Part shown: piece by piece, positions 11,656 through 21,473 of the stretch
Layout: every line of letters starts with the position of its first letter
Position numbering within the stretch: position 1 is the first letter of the stretch
Origin: Adiantum capillus-veneris
Taxonomy: Eukaryota; Streptophyta; Polypodiopsida; Polypodiales; Pteridaceae
NCBI GenBank assembly: GCA_014529385.2
Contig: CM043966.1
Span: 40,298,037-40,362,036, forward strand
Length of the DNA: 64,000 bases
Direction: 5' to 3'
Position numbers and translations under genes: made by a program
Notes under the pieces: generated by a model
Told to the model about the DNA's origin: nothing
The model's database searches: none
The model's input: the letters and a program-made list of their open reading frames with translations, nothing else

Positions 11656-11886
11656 TACAAACATAAACAAAAACGCACACACACATACATAAACAAAGAA
11701 TGCACACACACATTGAGAGAGGAAAAGAGAGAGAGAGCATGCATAAACAAAAAACGCACACATTGAGAGAGGAAAAGAGAGAGAGAACATGCATAAACAA
11801 AAAACGCACACATTGAGAGAGGAAAAGAGAGAGAAAACATGCATAAACAAAAAAACGCACACACATTGAGAGAGAAAGAGAGAGAA
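11405..11886. repeat. Composite (CT)n, (CA)n, (GA)n and ~51-bp minisatellite in CACTA-A leader
   Basis: (CT)n at about 11409-11458, (CA)n at 11467-11493 and again after a second (CT)n, then (GA)n from 11624. From about 11709 a ~51-bp unit containing CATGCATAAACAAAAAACGC and TTGAGAGAGGAAAAGAGAG repeats about four times. The same order of blocks occurs in CACTA-C at 52125-52580, so it travels with the element. Open reading frames here are low-complexity artefacts. Confidence 0.85.
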
Positions 11887-12280
11887 ACTAATTTAACGTC
11901 GTAGGAAACTAATTAAAATTAAAAGACCTAAAGATCTAGCCGACGAGGAGTTGAACACAAGACCAATTATTCAAGAGGGAAATGGCATAACCAATCTATC
12001 ATACTTGGCATGGGTGATAGAAAGGTTATACCATTTATCTCTTTTTATTGGCACACACATCCACACACGCGCACACACACAAGAAGAAGAGAGTTATAAC
12101 GTCGTAGGAAACTATCCTAAAAGACGTTAAAGATTAGGTTAGATGTAGATTTAAGTTAAATTAGATTTAGGTTTATTTAATTTAAATTAGATTAGATTTA
12201 GGTTTATTTTTAGTTAGATTTACGTTTATTTACGCTAGATTTAGATTTACATTATATTAGATTAGATTTAGGTCTCCATA

Positions 12281-12632
12281 GACTACGATGCCTGCATGAA
12301 GCGGGTGAAGAAAGCCCTCAATGGAATATAGGGTATTGCTGCCTTCACTCATGGTGGGCTCCGTCGATCCAAAAGTACTGGTGAAATGTCTTCAGAAGAT
12401 AGGGAAGAAGGTGGATCTTCAGGGCGGCAAGAGTCACTACATCCCCGACAATGACCATCTAGACAACCTCTAGTCATTCAACAACAACTTCAAAGTTAGT
12501 AACAAGAGCAAGAACGGTCCAAAGGGCCAATTGCTGTCGTCAGATGTGGATGGAGATGAGGCAGCATCACCGCCGGAAGTTAACTCTCACATCTTTAGTG
12601 ATGAGAATGCCAACTCTTGCCGAGTTATGTGA
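12281..12632 (+). pseudogene. Captured fragment of a plant HMA-domain (HIPP-like) gene in CACTA-A
   Basis: Reading from 12281 gives DYDACMKRVKKALNGI, then TAG. In another frame further on (about 12360) it gives VDPKVLVKCLQKIGKKVDLQ, the second half of a heavy-metal-associated domain as in plant isoprenylated HIPP metal chaperones. That frame runs on through KSHYIPDNDHLDNL, one TAG, and a Ser/Asn-rich tail to a TGA at 12630-12632. The usual CxxC metal site reads YDAC here, its first Cys lost. Intact HIPPs bind metal ions via CxxC and carry a C-terminal isoprenylation box; none is seen. It is unrelated to transposition, sits in the same strand sense, and is shared with CACTA-C. I infer host-gene capture before the copies diverged. 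Confidence 0.75.
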
Positions 12633-12763
12633 AAAATTATGTGTTAAATCAGTTTTAAGGTTCTTATAATCCCTGTTAGTTTAGTTCTTTGTTTTTAATA
12701 TAACATAATTTACGTTAGATTTAGATTTATGTTATATTAGATTAGACTTAGGTTTATTTAAGT

Positions 12764-12829
<66 letters not shown>

Positions 12830-13259
12830 GAAGAAGAGAGTTTTAACGTCGTAGGAAACTATCCCAAAAGACGTTAAAGATTAGGTTAGATGTAGACTTA
12901 CGTTAAATTAGATTTAGGTTTATTTTTAGTTAGATTTACGTTTATTTAGATTTACGCTTATTTACATTAGATCGAGTCCACGCAAGAATTACTTACGGTT
13001 TAGGGTTTAGAGTTAGATGAACAGTGAAAAGATCTACTGTGAAAAGATGTTAAGATGCTGTGAAGTGCTACAGCTAGAGAAGAGGCAAAGGGGTTTTGTC
13101 CACTACATGCAGTATCATGTAGACGTGGGTCTGTAGATTTCTTGTACCCACAAATATAGGTATTGACCAATAAAGACGAGATTATAACCCGGTGGTTCTG
13201 ATCTCCGTGCACCTCTAGATCGAGGTGTGTGGGGATTGGACATGACTAGAGAATGTGAG

Positions 13260-13317
<58 letters not shown>

Positions 13318-13403
13318 TGAGGTAGAGAGAGAGAGAGATAAGACGAAGAATGCCAATAGAATATTAAATTTGTTGTCCAGGTTATAAGTTTTTTATCCTC
13401 ATT
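12633..13403 (+). other. CACTA-A leader with (CA)n, (GA)n and imperfect hairpin
   Basis: Non-coding. It has AT-rich TTAGATTTA-type short repeats, a (CA)n run at about 12770-12828, and a (GA)n run at about 13264-13314. A stem-loop (arms 13201-13215 and 13222-13236) is conserved in all three CACTA leaders. The block is bounded by the captured gene fragment and the transposase start codon, so it probably acts as promoter and 5' leader. Confidence 0.5.
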
Positions 13404-15897
13404 ATGAGTAGTGACGAGGATGTGGGACCGTCCAACCGAAACACCTATCTCTCAACGAGGGTCTTATGTCCTTGTAATCAATGCAAGCATGCTGTGCAAT
13501 GTACAAGACGTGTTTCTTTGCAGCACATTTGCGAATTTGGTGAGTTCGATCCATCTATTATAGATCGAGTTGTTGCCAATTATAACTCGTCGGACTCTGA
13601 CGCTGGCCAACAAGCAGCAATTAATCTTGCAACCCAATAGACGTGTTCGCAGGCGCTTTGGTCAAGCAGCATATGTGAGGCCACAAGATGTAGCCTCTGA
13701 CAGCTCGGGGGATGATCATGCAGAGCACATTCCCAACGAGGCAATGTTTGAGCCCGAGATTGATGAAATGATCGAGACGATCATGGATTCAGAAAGGCTT
13801 ATCTATGATGATATGAAAAGTGAAGCCGATACGCCATTGTATAATGGAGCACGTATGTCTAGATTGAAAGCACTCCTGGTTCTTCTCAACATGCAGGCAA
13901 AGTTTGGATGGAGTGACACCAGCGTCACAGCGCTTTTCAGGTGATCTATTACAATTAGTTTACTTTAATAGCACTCTAAATGTATAATGATCTGATAGAT
14001 TTTTACATGACTGTATCGTATTTTTATGTTGTGTGTTACGAATAAATCTTCGGATGGTGTGCTACGAATTCCTGCAGATTGCGCAGCCTGGAAACATATA
14101 GATGGAACATGGTCGGATTTTGCCAGGGAAGCTCGAAATTTGCGCTTAGGCCTGGCTATGGATGGCGTAAATTCATTTGGTCAAAGATCAACATCTTACA
14201 GTGTATGGCCCGTTGTCATCGTCAACTACAACATTCCCCCGTGGTTGACTACGAAGAAGGAGCACATATGGCTAAGCTTGATTGTGCCAGGGCGATATAA
14301 AGTGGAGAATATGGATGTGTATCTTCGTCCACTATTGGAAGAGATACAACAATTGTGGATTGGCATAGAGGTGGTGGATATGAGCCAACACACAGGACGA
14401 CGGAATGCTTTGATCAGAGGCATTCTAATGTGGACCATGCATGACTATCCCGGGCTAACAGAATGCTCAAGTGATCTATTGACACTCCTCACTCAGACAC
14501 TGTAAATCTTGTTTTTTCCCATAGTTGATCTATTATCATGTGTATACATGCAGGGCTTCAAACAAGCGGATACAGAGCATGTGTCACATGTGGACCTAGA
14601 CTGAATGCACGTAGGGCGCCCTCACTGAAGAAGCAAATCTACGAAGGTCATCAAGCGTATCTTCCAGAGAATCATGTGTTACGCGACGGCTTTTTGGGAA
14701 GAGAGCCACCAAGGATGTCTGCACAAGCATGGTTAGAGCAGAAGGAGATGTGCGATGACGGATTGCCTCCAGGGATGAAGAGACTATCTCTATGGTACGA
14801 GTTACCATACTGGCCCCGACTCATGATCAATCACTTGCTCGATCCAATGCACATATTCAAGAATGTGGGTAATCTACTATGGGACCATCTGACCGGCAAG
14901 AAAGATACGTTGGGAGCCAGAGTTGACCTTAGAAATGTGGATCGTATGGAGCAATATTGGCCGCAAACAGCGTCTGATGGATCGATAAAACTCCCTAAAG
15001 CACCATGGATTTTCACAGGAGCCCAAGAACGCAAAGTAAAAGAGAACATTCGATCTTTGCGGACCCCCACTGGTGTAATGCACTCGCTCCGAACGTGTTT
15101 TACTAAAGAAGGAAAGCTTACAGGTTTGAAGTCACACGATTGGCATAAATTGTGTCAGGTACGTTCATAGTGGACTTTAATATCATTGCATAAAATGTGG
15201 ACTTTAATATCATTGTTGCACATACTTTACAATTTATTTTACCGGTTGCCATTGAGGGATGTTTGTCTCTCGACATCCGTAACACAATCTACAAACTTGC
15301 AAAGCTGGTGCAATGGATCTCACAAAAGGAGATCAACGTAGACTCCATACCATTAGCCAAACTAAATGCTGCGGAGCTTGTGTGCATGTTTGAGAAACAT
15401 TTTCCTACTAGCATGCTAACCACTCAGGTGCATCTTCTTGTTCACATAGTTGATGAGGTGGAAATAGCTGGCACAGTTCATTCCAGATGGATGTTCTTCT
15501 TAGAACGTTTCATGAAAACGCTTAAGGGATATGTGCATCAAAAGGCACGTCCGGAGGGTAGCATGGCAGAAGGTTGGTTGGTATCAGAGTAATATTTCAT
15601 CCTTCAAAGTCTACATCAAACTGGTGGTACGTCATAGAGGTAGCCCCTCGTAGTGCAAGGACGTATGAAGGCTACCATGTGCCAATCACAATGGCATCAA
15701 TGGAGGAGATCAGAGAAGATGCTCAATCAGAAGCCGCTGCGGTGGTGCCAGACGAGCATCAAGATGCTACTACTCTATATGGGGTGCATGCAGAGGAGCT
15801 CCAAAATGAAACAGAGGATATGTGTTTAAACAGAGAGCTCTATATAGATATAGGAAGTTATGCTGAGTTATGCGAGGATGAGAGAGAGTTCTCTTAA
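13404..15897 (+). pseudogene. CACTA-A TNP2-like transposase gene, internally deleted
   Basis: Starts MSSDEDVGPSNRNTYLSTRV with a Cys-rich Transpos_assoc-like segment (LCPCNQCKHA). A 4-base insertion near 13619-13622 relative to CACTA-C shifts the frame. Exon 1 ends at 13940 (GT). Exon 2 lacks about 300 bp at ~14040, losing the NDCILF and CPKC region. It keeps AMDGVNSFGQ and the open stretch TSYSVWPVVIVNYNIPPW that is mutated in CACTA-C. Then follow an intron, LLDPMHIFKNVGN (Transposase_21 acidic motif), LRTPTGVMHSLRTC, and FILPVAIEGCL (DUF4218-like) up to SMAEGWLVSE. About 930 bp is missing at ~15590, removing most of the DUF4216-like part, before the shared C-terminal tail. The product would be a nuclear DNA-cutting transposase; this copy cannot make it. 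Confidence 0.9.
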
Positions 15898-16169
15898 AGC
15901 CACAAATATTGTATTTGAACAATTTTGCTCCGTGTTGTAAAAGCTCTGGCTCTCTAAGTACCTTCCATGGTGTATAACGCTCTTTTCTACTCGCGCTCAC
16001 ATCTTTTGATTGAAAATTCTAAGTTTTCGACTTGCCTCTTCTATCACTCAATTCATTGCGTCATTGTATTCATATGCATCATTACGTCATTGTATTTAAT
16101 GGTCTTTGCGTCATTGTCTACTCTATTCATTCAATATTAAGTTTAAATATTCGTGTGTTTAATGCAGGT
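15898..16169 (+). other. Spacer between transposase and accessory gene (CACTA-A)
   Basis: Non-coding, nearly the same as 57366-57637 in CACTA-C. It ends TTTAATGCAGGT just before the accessory ATG, so an upstream intron acceptor is possible. It could be a promoter for the second gene or part of one long spliced transcript, as in En/Spm. Confidence 0.5.
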
Positions 16170-17479
16170 ATGGATGATGAGGAGTTTCTTTCTTCTTTGT
16201 CACCGCAGCAGAGACAGTGGTACGTGGAGCGTCATCGCTCTGGCGCATCATCGCGCGTTCCTAATCCATCCGCATCTCCCTCTCTTTCGGAGCATTCGGC
16301 GCGCTCCGAAGCATCCGTGTCGACGAGACGATCTTCACACTCGTCTAGACACCGGCGCTCTAGTGGTGGCAGTGGCGGTTGTTGTGGGGATTCCGCCGCC
16401 AATGCCTCCACACCGCCTCGTGTTCAACGAGTCTCTTTACCCTCCCCTTCTTTGCCCGCCCCCACACCAGCCACAGCATCGCCATCTACGCCAGGTTTTG
16501 CGCGGTTGACTGTTCCTAGCAGCTACACACCTCTACCTACTCCGCCAGGAGCCACCCCACTCGACACTCCTCGCTTCGGGGCCCAGACGCCGGTGGAGAC
16601 ACCTGACGTCTGTACCCCCATCGGTACGCCGCTAGAGACCCCTGTCGGGACACCCAGGTTCACGCGTCACCGGCCAGAGGGCTTGCCTTACTCCGTCGAC
16701 TTTAGTGGCGGCATCATCATGGATGATGACGGCAAGAAGGTGATCTCGCGCATGCGTGGTCTTTGCTCTCGGCTGTTTAGACACTACATACTAAACAAAT
16801 GGAGTGAAGTACCAAGTGATTTAAAAGCCAGAGTCATCAGCATACTTCATGATGAGTTTCCCGTTCGAACACGGGATCAGCGCTTCAATGAAGACCTGAT
16901 GAAGATTCGAATGCGCGAATACTGCAAACACAAGCGTTCCGAAGTGCAAAAAGCAATAAAGCATGGGTGGAACATGCCAGATTGGCTGGCCAAAGAAGAT
17001 TGGAAGAATGCGAAGAAAGGAGCGCGCGAGAATCGCGACAAGTGGAAGCAACAAAAGGATGCAGCCAAAGCGCGAGTAGAGGCAGGGAGCTCGCACCACT
17101 TGGGGAGCGGTGAATGGGCATCATTTGAGGCCGATTTTGTAAGTGTTTTCGCATTGCTCTTTATGTTCGGTAGTTTAGGGTTTATGAGTTTTTTAATTCT
17201 AACATAATGAAATCTTTGTATGTTTTGACAGTGGTCAATGACAGGAGGTGATCCCACACCGTACGAGCGTGAGTACGCAGGTAGGAAGGGCTTAAACGCC
17301 CTGATGGACATTCTCAGTTCTCGTGGCGGCATGGTTAGTATTAGGGTTTACTCTTTTCTATTTTTTGTATTGTTTTATAAATCTCGTTATATGTTTATAC
17401 TTACTGAAAGCTGTCTTATTGTCTTTTTTTGTAGAATCCAACAGATACGCCGCTTGGACGCGATGAGACGTCTTACTAG
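16170..17479 (+). CDS. CACTA-A accessory protein (Transposase_24-like), intact
   Basis: Three exons join cleanly: 16170-17138, 17232-17333 and 17435-17479, with GT/AG introns, giving about 371 residues. The N-terminal third (MDDEEFLSSLSPQQRQWYVE, then Ser/Thr/Pro-rich with TPxETP repeats) looks disordered. The second half is basic and resembles the plant Ptta/En/Spm Transposase_24 family (LFRHYILNKWSEVPSDLK, then HDEFPV, then WKQQKDAAKARVEAGSSHHL). Family knowledge suggests a DNA-binding partner of the transposase, like TnpA of En/Spm; its binding to GTCGCTAT repeats is inference. The intron positions are kept in CACTA-C, and the last exon is also seen in CACTA-D. No stop or shift is seen, unlike in the neighbouring transposase gene. 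Confidence 0.8.
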
Positions 17480-17886
17480 ACGACGTCAGTTTAGCCGTAG
17501 CTAGATAGCATTAGTTTAGGGTTTCTCATAGCTTATGTATCATGAGACGGATTTTATACGTCTTTTTGAACCATGTATATTATTACATTTGTCACCGCAA
17601 TTCATTTGCCAATCAATTCTTTATGCCTATGATGTTGTACAATTGTCATTATTACAGTTGCCAATCAATTCATTTTGCCTATGATGTGTACAATTGTCAA
17701 TTTTACGCTTGTCAATTTTGCAAACAATGCGTCTTGTGGGTGACTATTTTGGGTCTATTATCTACCCTTGCACTTTTTTTAAAAAGTGAGTCAAGTACAA
17801 TATGGTTGATGGGTGGCAGGGCATTCAATGCCATGTCACCAAAAAAAAATTCTCTCGGGCGTCGCTATAACCGTCGCTATTTGTGG
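17480..17886 (+). other. CACTA-A 3' tail up to break
   Basis: Non-coding AT-rich tail with short direct repeats (TTTGCCTATGATG and ACAATTGTCA recur), colinear with 58945-59330 in CACTA-C. The first subterminal GTCGCTAT repeats appear at 17867 and 17873. The sequence departs from CACTA-C after ATTTGTGG at 17886. Confidence 0.8.
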
Positions 17887-19258
17887 TAAAAATTGCACAA
17901 GCTGAAATGAATGAGGATATTACACCGGTGCTAGATTGTTACATCAAGGGAAGATTGGTTAGGAAAGGTCTAGTGGATAGGGGTGCACAAATTTGCATCA
18001 TGACAGAGGGACTCATGCAAAGACTAGGCATGCACATCCATGAGACACCTGAAATCAAAGTGAAAATGGCAAACAATAGCAAGGCTAGGTGCGTAGGCAT
18101 TTGTAAAAATGTTTTTGTGGAGACCTTTGGCATTAAGAATACAGTGGATTTCTATGTCATGTCTACCAAAGGAAATGGTTACCCATTTATCCTAGGAAGA
18201 CCATGGCTAATGAAAATGCGAGCTTTGAAGGATTGGGAGAGTGGAAAGCTAATTTTCATGAATGACAATCATAAGAAGGTTGTGTTTGACATGAAGGAGC
18301 AACGCCAAGAGGATCTCCATGAAGAATCATCTCAAAGTGAGACGGAGGAAGGCTGGACCGATAGCACTTTAGAAGGAGAAAGTAGCGGCAGCATTACTGA
18401 AGAGGAGTCTTCCATTGAAGTCATGGGGGTAAGGTTTAAGCCAAACAACCAAGAGACCTCTTGCCCAGGTTTGGAAGAGGTACGTTCCCAAGAGAACCAA
18501 AAAGTGGAAGATGAAAGAATACTAGAAGGTATGTTATCTACAACACTTGCAAAGGATGAGAGAGAGGAGCTCAAAGGTGTGTTGAGGAAATTTCCTAGGC
18601 TTTTTGCTAAAGATTACACCGATGTCCGTGGAGTAGATGTTATTCAACACAAAATTAAGTTGAAGCCAGGGGCCATACCTAAGGCTCAAAAGCTACGAAG
18701 GCTAGGAGTCATCAAGGAGCAGGCTTTACTCAAGGAGGTAAGAAAACTTCTAGCAGCAGGTTTCATTTATCCAGTGGAGAATTCAGAGTGGGTCTCTCCC
18801 ATTGTTGTCACTCCTAAGAAAAACGGCAAGTGGAGGGTGTGTGTGGATTATCGTCCACTTAATGAGGCAACAAAAAGAGATCACTTTTCCCTCCCATTTC
18901 AGGATGAGATACTAAATGAGGTAGCTGGTCATGAGAAGTACACTGTGTGTGATGGCTACTCGGGTTACTTTCAAATAGGTATCGCATTGGAAGATCAGTT
19001 GAAAACAACCTTCATCACTCCTTGGGGTTGTTATGCTTTTAGAGTCATGCCATTTGGCCTGACAAATGCTCCTGCAACTTTCCAACGCTTCATGAACATA
19101 GTGTTTCAAGCATTCTTTGAAAAGTCCATTAGGGTTTTTATTGATGATTTTTGCATTTATAGCTCAAAATCATTGCATCTACAAAGGGTAGAAGAAGGTT
19201 TAAAGAAGCTCTATGACATGGGAGGTCAACTCAACCCCGACAAGTGTCACATAGCCGT
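17887..19258 (+). pseudogene. Ty3/gypsy protease-reverse transcriptase fragment
   Basis: An uninterrupted frame enters from the junction without its own start codon. It shows a retropepsin-like segment (GLVDRGAQICIMT; the usual D-S/T-G reads DRG), FILGRPWLMKM, an acidic linker, and then the RT: WVSPIVVTPKKNGKWRVCVD, LTNAPATFQRFMN and the catalytic FIDDFCIYS near 19136-19162. Similarity stops after LNPDKCHIAV at about 19258, so RNase H and integrase are absent, and so are gag and both LTRs. It lies between the broken 3' end of CACTA-A and unassigned sequence. The lack of stops over 1.37 kb is notable for such a truncated piece. Confidence 0.88.
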
Positions 19259-19837
19259 TTTTTGGCTCTCTGTAATTTCCATAGTGAGTTACCTCACCCT
19301 ATCAAATCACTCAAACACTGTGGTTACCCTCACCCTTTCACTGTATATAGGTGTGTGTGAGTTAGGGGACTTTTCCCATATCTTCTTAAAAATCCTCAAT
19401 AAGCTAGTCGCTGGGCTAGTTGAGCCAAAATAAATAAAAAAATATAAGTATATTATGACCCATTTGTGTGTAAATATTTCATTGTATATAGGGCTTAAAT
19501 AAAAGGATTTTTCATAATTATTTTGGTATTTATTTAAATATTTCAACCTAGGGTGTGTTATTTATGCTATGTACATTGACTCACCATTACTATAATTTTT
19601 CTTACCATTTTGCATACTCTTTATTCCATATAAAAATAATTTCATGCAAGATTCTCTTATTTTTGGTGTAATTCCATTCCAACAAAAATCCAAAAAAACT
19701 AGTTCTATTTATGTGTATATTTTTTTCCTATTGTGATTTTTTCCTTCCTACATCTATTCTCTATTACTCTCATAAATTAGACCACAAAAAATATTCATCT
19801 TTTTATGGTAGACTTATAATGACAGAGATTTTTATGT
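19259..19837. other. Unassigned AT-rich sequence
   Basis: About 580 bp between the gypsy fragment and the resumed Copia. It is AT-rich with no convincing gene, terminal repeat or hairpin. It could be an LTR or untranslated part of the gypsy element, or filler from the rearrangement that removed the Copia integrase region. Confidence 0.5.
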
Positions 19838-21171
19838 GATTTGCCTCCTGGCAAAAAGACCATTGGTACGAAGTGGGTTTACAAGTTGAAACACAAGCCG
19901 GATGGTGATATCGATTGCCATAAGGCTCGACTTGTTGCAAAGGGTTATGCACAACAAAAAGGCATAGATCATGAAGAGACTTTTGCTCCCACTTGTCATA
20001 TGACTACTGTGCGTTTTCTATGTGCATTGGCATCTCATTTTGGTTGGGATGTACATCAATAAGACATTGTTACTACTTTCTTGAATGGTGTCATATTTGA
20101 GGAAGTTTATGTAACGCAGCCTCGCGGTTTTGCCATAAAAGGACAAGAGGACAAAGTGTGCAGATGTAAGAAGGCTTTGTATGGGTTGAAGCAATCTCCT
20201 CGTGCTTGGTATGATAAAGCTGACACTCATTTGGTTAAACGAGGCTTTCGTAACAGTCCAACAGAAAGCACATTGTATGTAAAGCATGAGGGTGATGTAC
20301 TTCTCATTGTGGTTCTTTATGTCGATGATTTTGCTAATCACTGGACCAAATGAGAGACATATTGCTGAATTTAAGGCTGACCTACTTTCAAGATGAAAGA
20401 TTTGGGGCTGTTGCATCATTACTTGGGTATACAATTTAACAAGTTTGATGGCGGTATTTCCTTGTGTCAGAAAAGTTACATAGAGACATTGCTATGTAAG
20501 TTTGGACTTGAGGATTGCAAACCTATTGCCACTCCCATGGAAACAGGTTTGAAGTTGAGTATACATGATGCTGGCGATCCTGCTGATGTCACTCTTTACC
20601 AAACTGTTGTTGGCTGCCTCATTTATGTATGCAACACGAGGCCAGATATTTAGTTTTCAGTCTCACAGGTGAGTAGATTTATGTATAGCCCAGGGTACGT
20701 CTAACCATTGGCATGCTATCAAGAGGATTTTCCACTACCTTAGTGGCACTTTAAATCTTTGCTTGTTTTATCCCAAGGGGGGATCATTGCTGCCAGACTT
20801 ACATGATTTTCCGGACTCAGATTGAGCTGGTTGTTTTGACACGCGAGTGTCCACAAGTGGTTTTTGTTTCATGCTTGGCAGTTCATGTATATCATGGTTG
20901 AGCAAGAAGCAACCTACTGTGGCCACTTCGAGTTGTGAGGCTGAGTACATGGCAGTCTTCACAGCTACAGTTGAGTGTGTATGACTTAGACGCCTTATGG
21001 CTCATTGAGGTGCATTACCACTATGTCAGGGAGAGGCTCTCAGCAGGAGAGATCAGCTTGGCTTATGTGCCAACACAGGACAACCTTGCAGATCTTTTCA
21101 CAAAGGCATTGTCTCGTGAGAAGCTTGAAGCTTTCCGCAAAGCTTTGGGCTTACTCCCCTTTGTGGACGGA
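19838..21171 (+). pseudogene. Copia reverse transcriptase and RNase H of nested element
   Basis: Copia resumes with LPPGKKTIGTKWVYKLKHKP. RT motifs follow: LVAKGYAQQKGIDHEETFAP, ALYGLKQSPRAWYDK, and VVLYVDDF near 20311-20334, where the catalytic YVDD is kept. Next come MKDLGLLHHYLGIQF, then an RNase H region with [20 protein letters not shown] (20899-20950) and YVPTQDNLADLFTKALSREK at the C-terminus. TAA at 20060-20062 and several shifts (near 20340-20395, 20650 and 20990) make it inactive. It ends shortly before the 3' LTR. Confidence 0.9.
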
Positions 21172-21236
21172 TCATGTCCTCAAGGCATGGCAGTTCCCTT
21201 CACTCATGTTCCATCTCTCATTCACCGCATCACTCT

Positions 21237-21246
21237 AGGGGGGGTT
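21237..21246 (+). other. Polypurine tract of nested Copia
   Basis: AGGGGGGG lies directly before the 3' LTR (TGTTACC), the expected site of plus-strand priming. Confidence 0.75.
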
Positions 21247-21473
21247 TGTTACCATATACACGTGGTAGTGATGTGTGTGAACACACTAGGACCGCTGGGG
21301 CATTTTTTCCCTCTTTAGGAGGATTTTTCCCCTGAGCATTGTATATACGCCCATCACTCTAGGGCTATCTATCTTTCCATTGTATACTAAGTAACACACT
21401 CTCTATAGTGTGCCTTGAGCTTCCTTCATCTTCTCCAAGCTGTGTGTGTTTCTCTTCAACCCTAATTCCAACA
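21247..21473 (+). repeat. 3' LTR of nested Copia
   Basis: 227 bp, TGTTACCATATACACG to ATTCCAACA, the same length as the 5' LTR, with about 20 mismatches by hand count. GGGAT follows (target-site duplication). Confidence 0.9.

Larger units (their letters stand above)
11192..17886 (+). mobile_element. CACTA-A (En/Spm-like), 3' terminus missing
   Basis: Its 5' end matches the CACTA-C terminus (ACTACAAGAGGCTATTCA) except that the first C reads A. It is colinear with CACTA-C for almost its whole length: hairpin, microsatellites, captured HMA fragment, transposase gene, accessory gene and the 3' tail to about 17886. There, inside the first subterminal repeats (GTCGCTATAACC), similarity stops and Ty3/gypsy sequence begins. 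The last ~230 bp and the 3' terminal repeat are missing. Compared with CACTA-C it lacks two pieces of the transposase gene but keeps ~420 bp that CACTA-C has lost near 12.48-12.9 kb. Confidence 0.9.
5784..21473 (+). mobile_element. Copia element with paired 227-bp LTRs, inserted in LINE copy 1
   Basis: Bounded by LTRs of equal length (5784-6010 and 21247-21473), each beginning TG and ending CCAACA. A primer site follows the left LTR and a G-rich polypurine run precedes the right one. The Copia's own coding sequence occupies only 6346-7012 (gag) and about 19838-21171 (RT and RNase H). The protease, integrase and start of RT are missing, and 12.8 kb of other elements sits in their place. The LTRs differ at about 20 of 227 positions by hand count, so the insertion is not recent. 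Confidence 0.88.

Noticed and set aside
11382-11866. Overlapping open frames of up to 160 codons on the minus strand
   Set aside because: They encode only runs of Ser-Leu, Cys-Val and Arg-Glu from dinucleotide repeats in several frames at once. The same happens at 43487-44160, 44558-45127, 51119-51345 and 52061-52558.
17542-17889. A 115-codon frame in the CACTA-A tail
   Set aside because: It lies in the 3' untranslated tail; the matching regions of CACTA-C and CACTA-D do not keep the same product.
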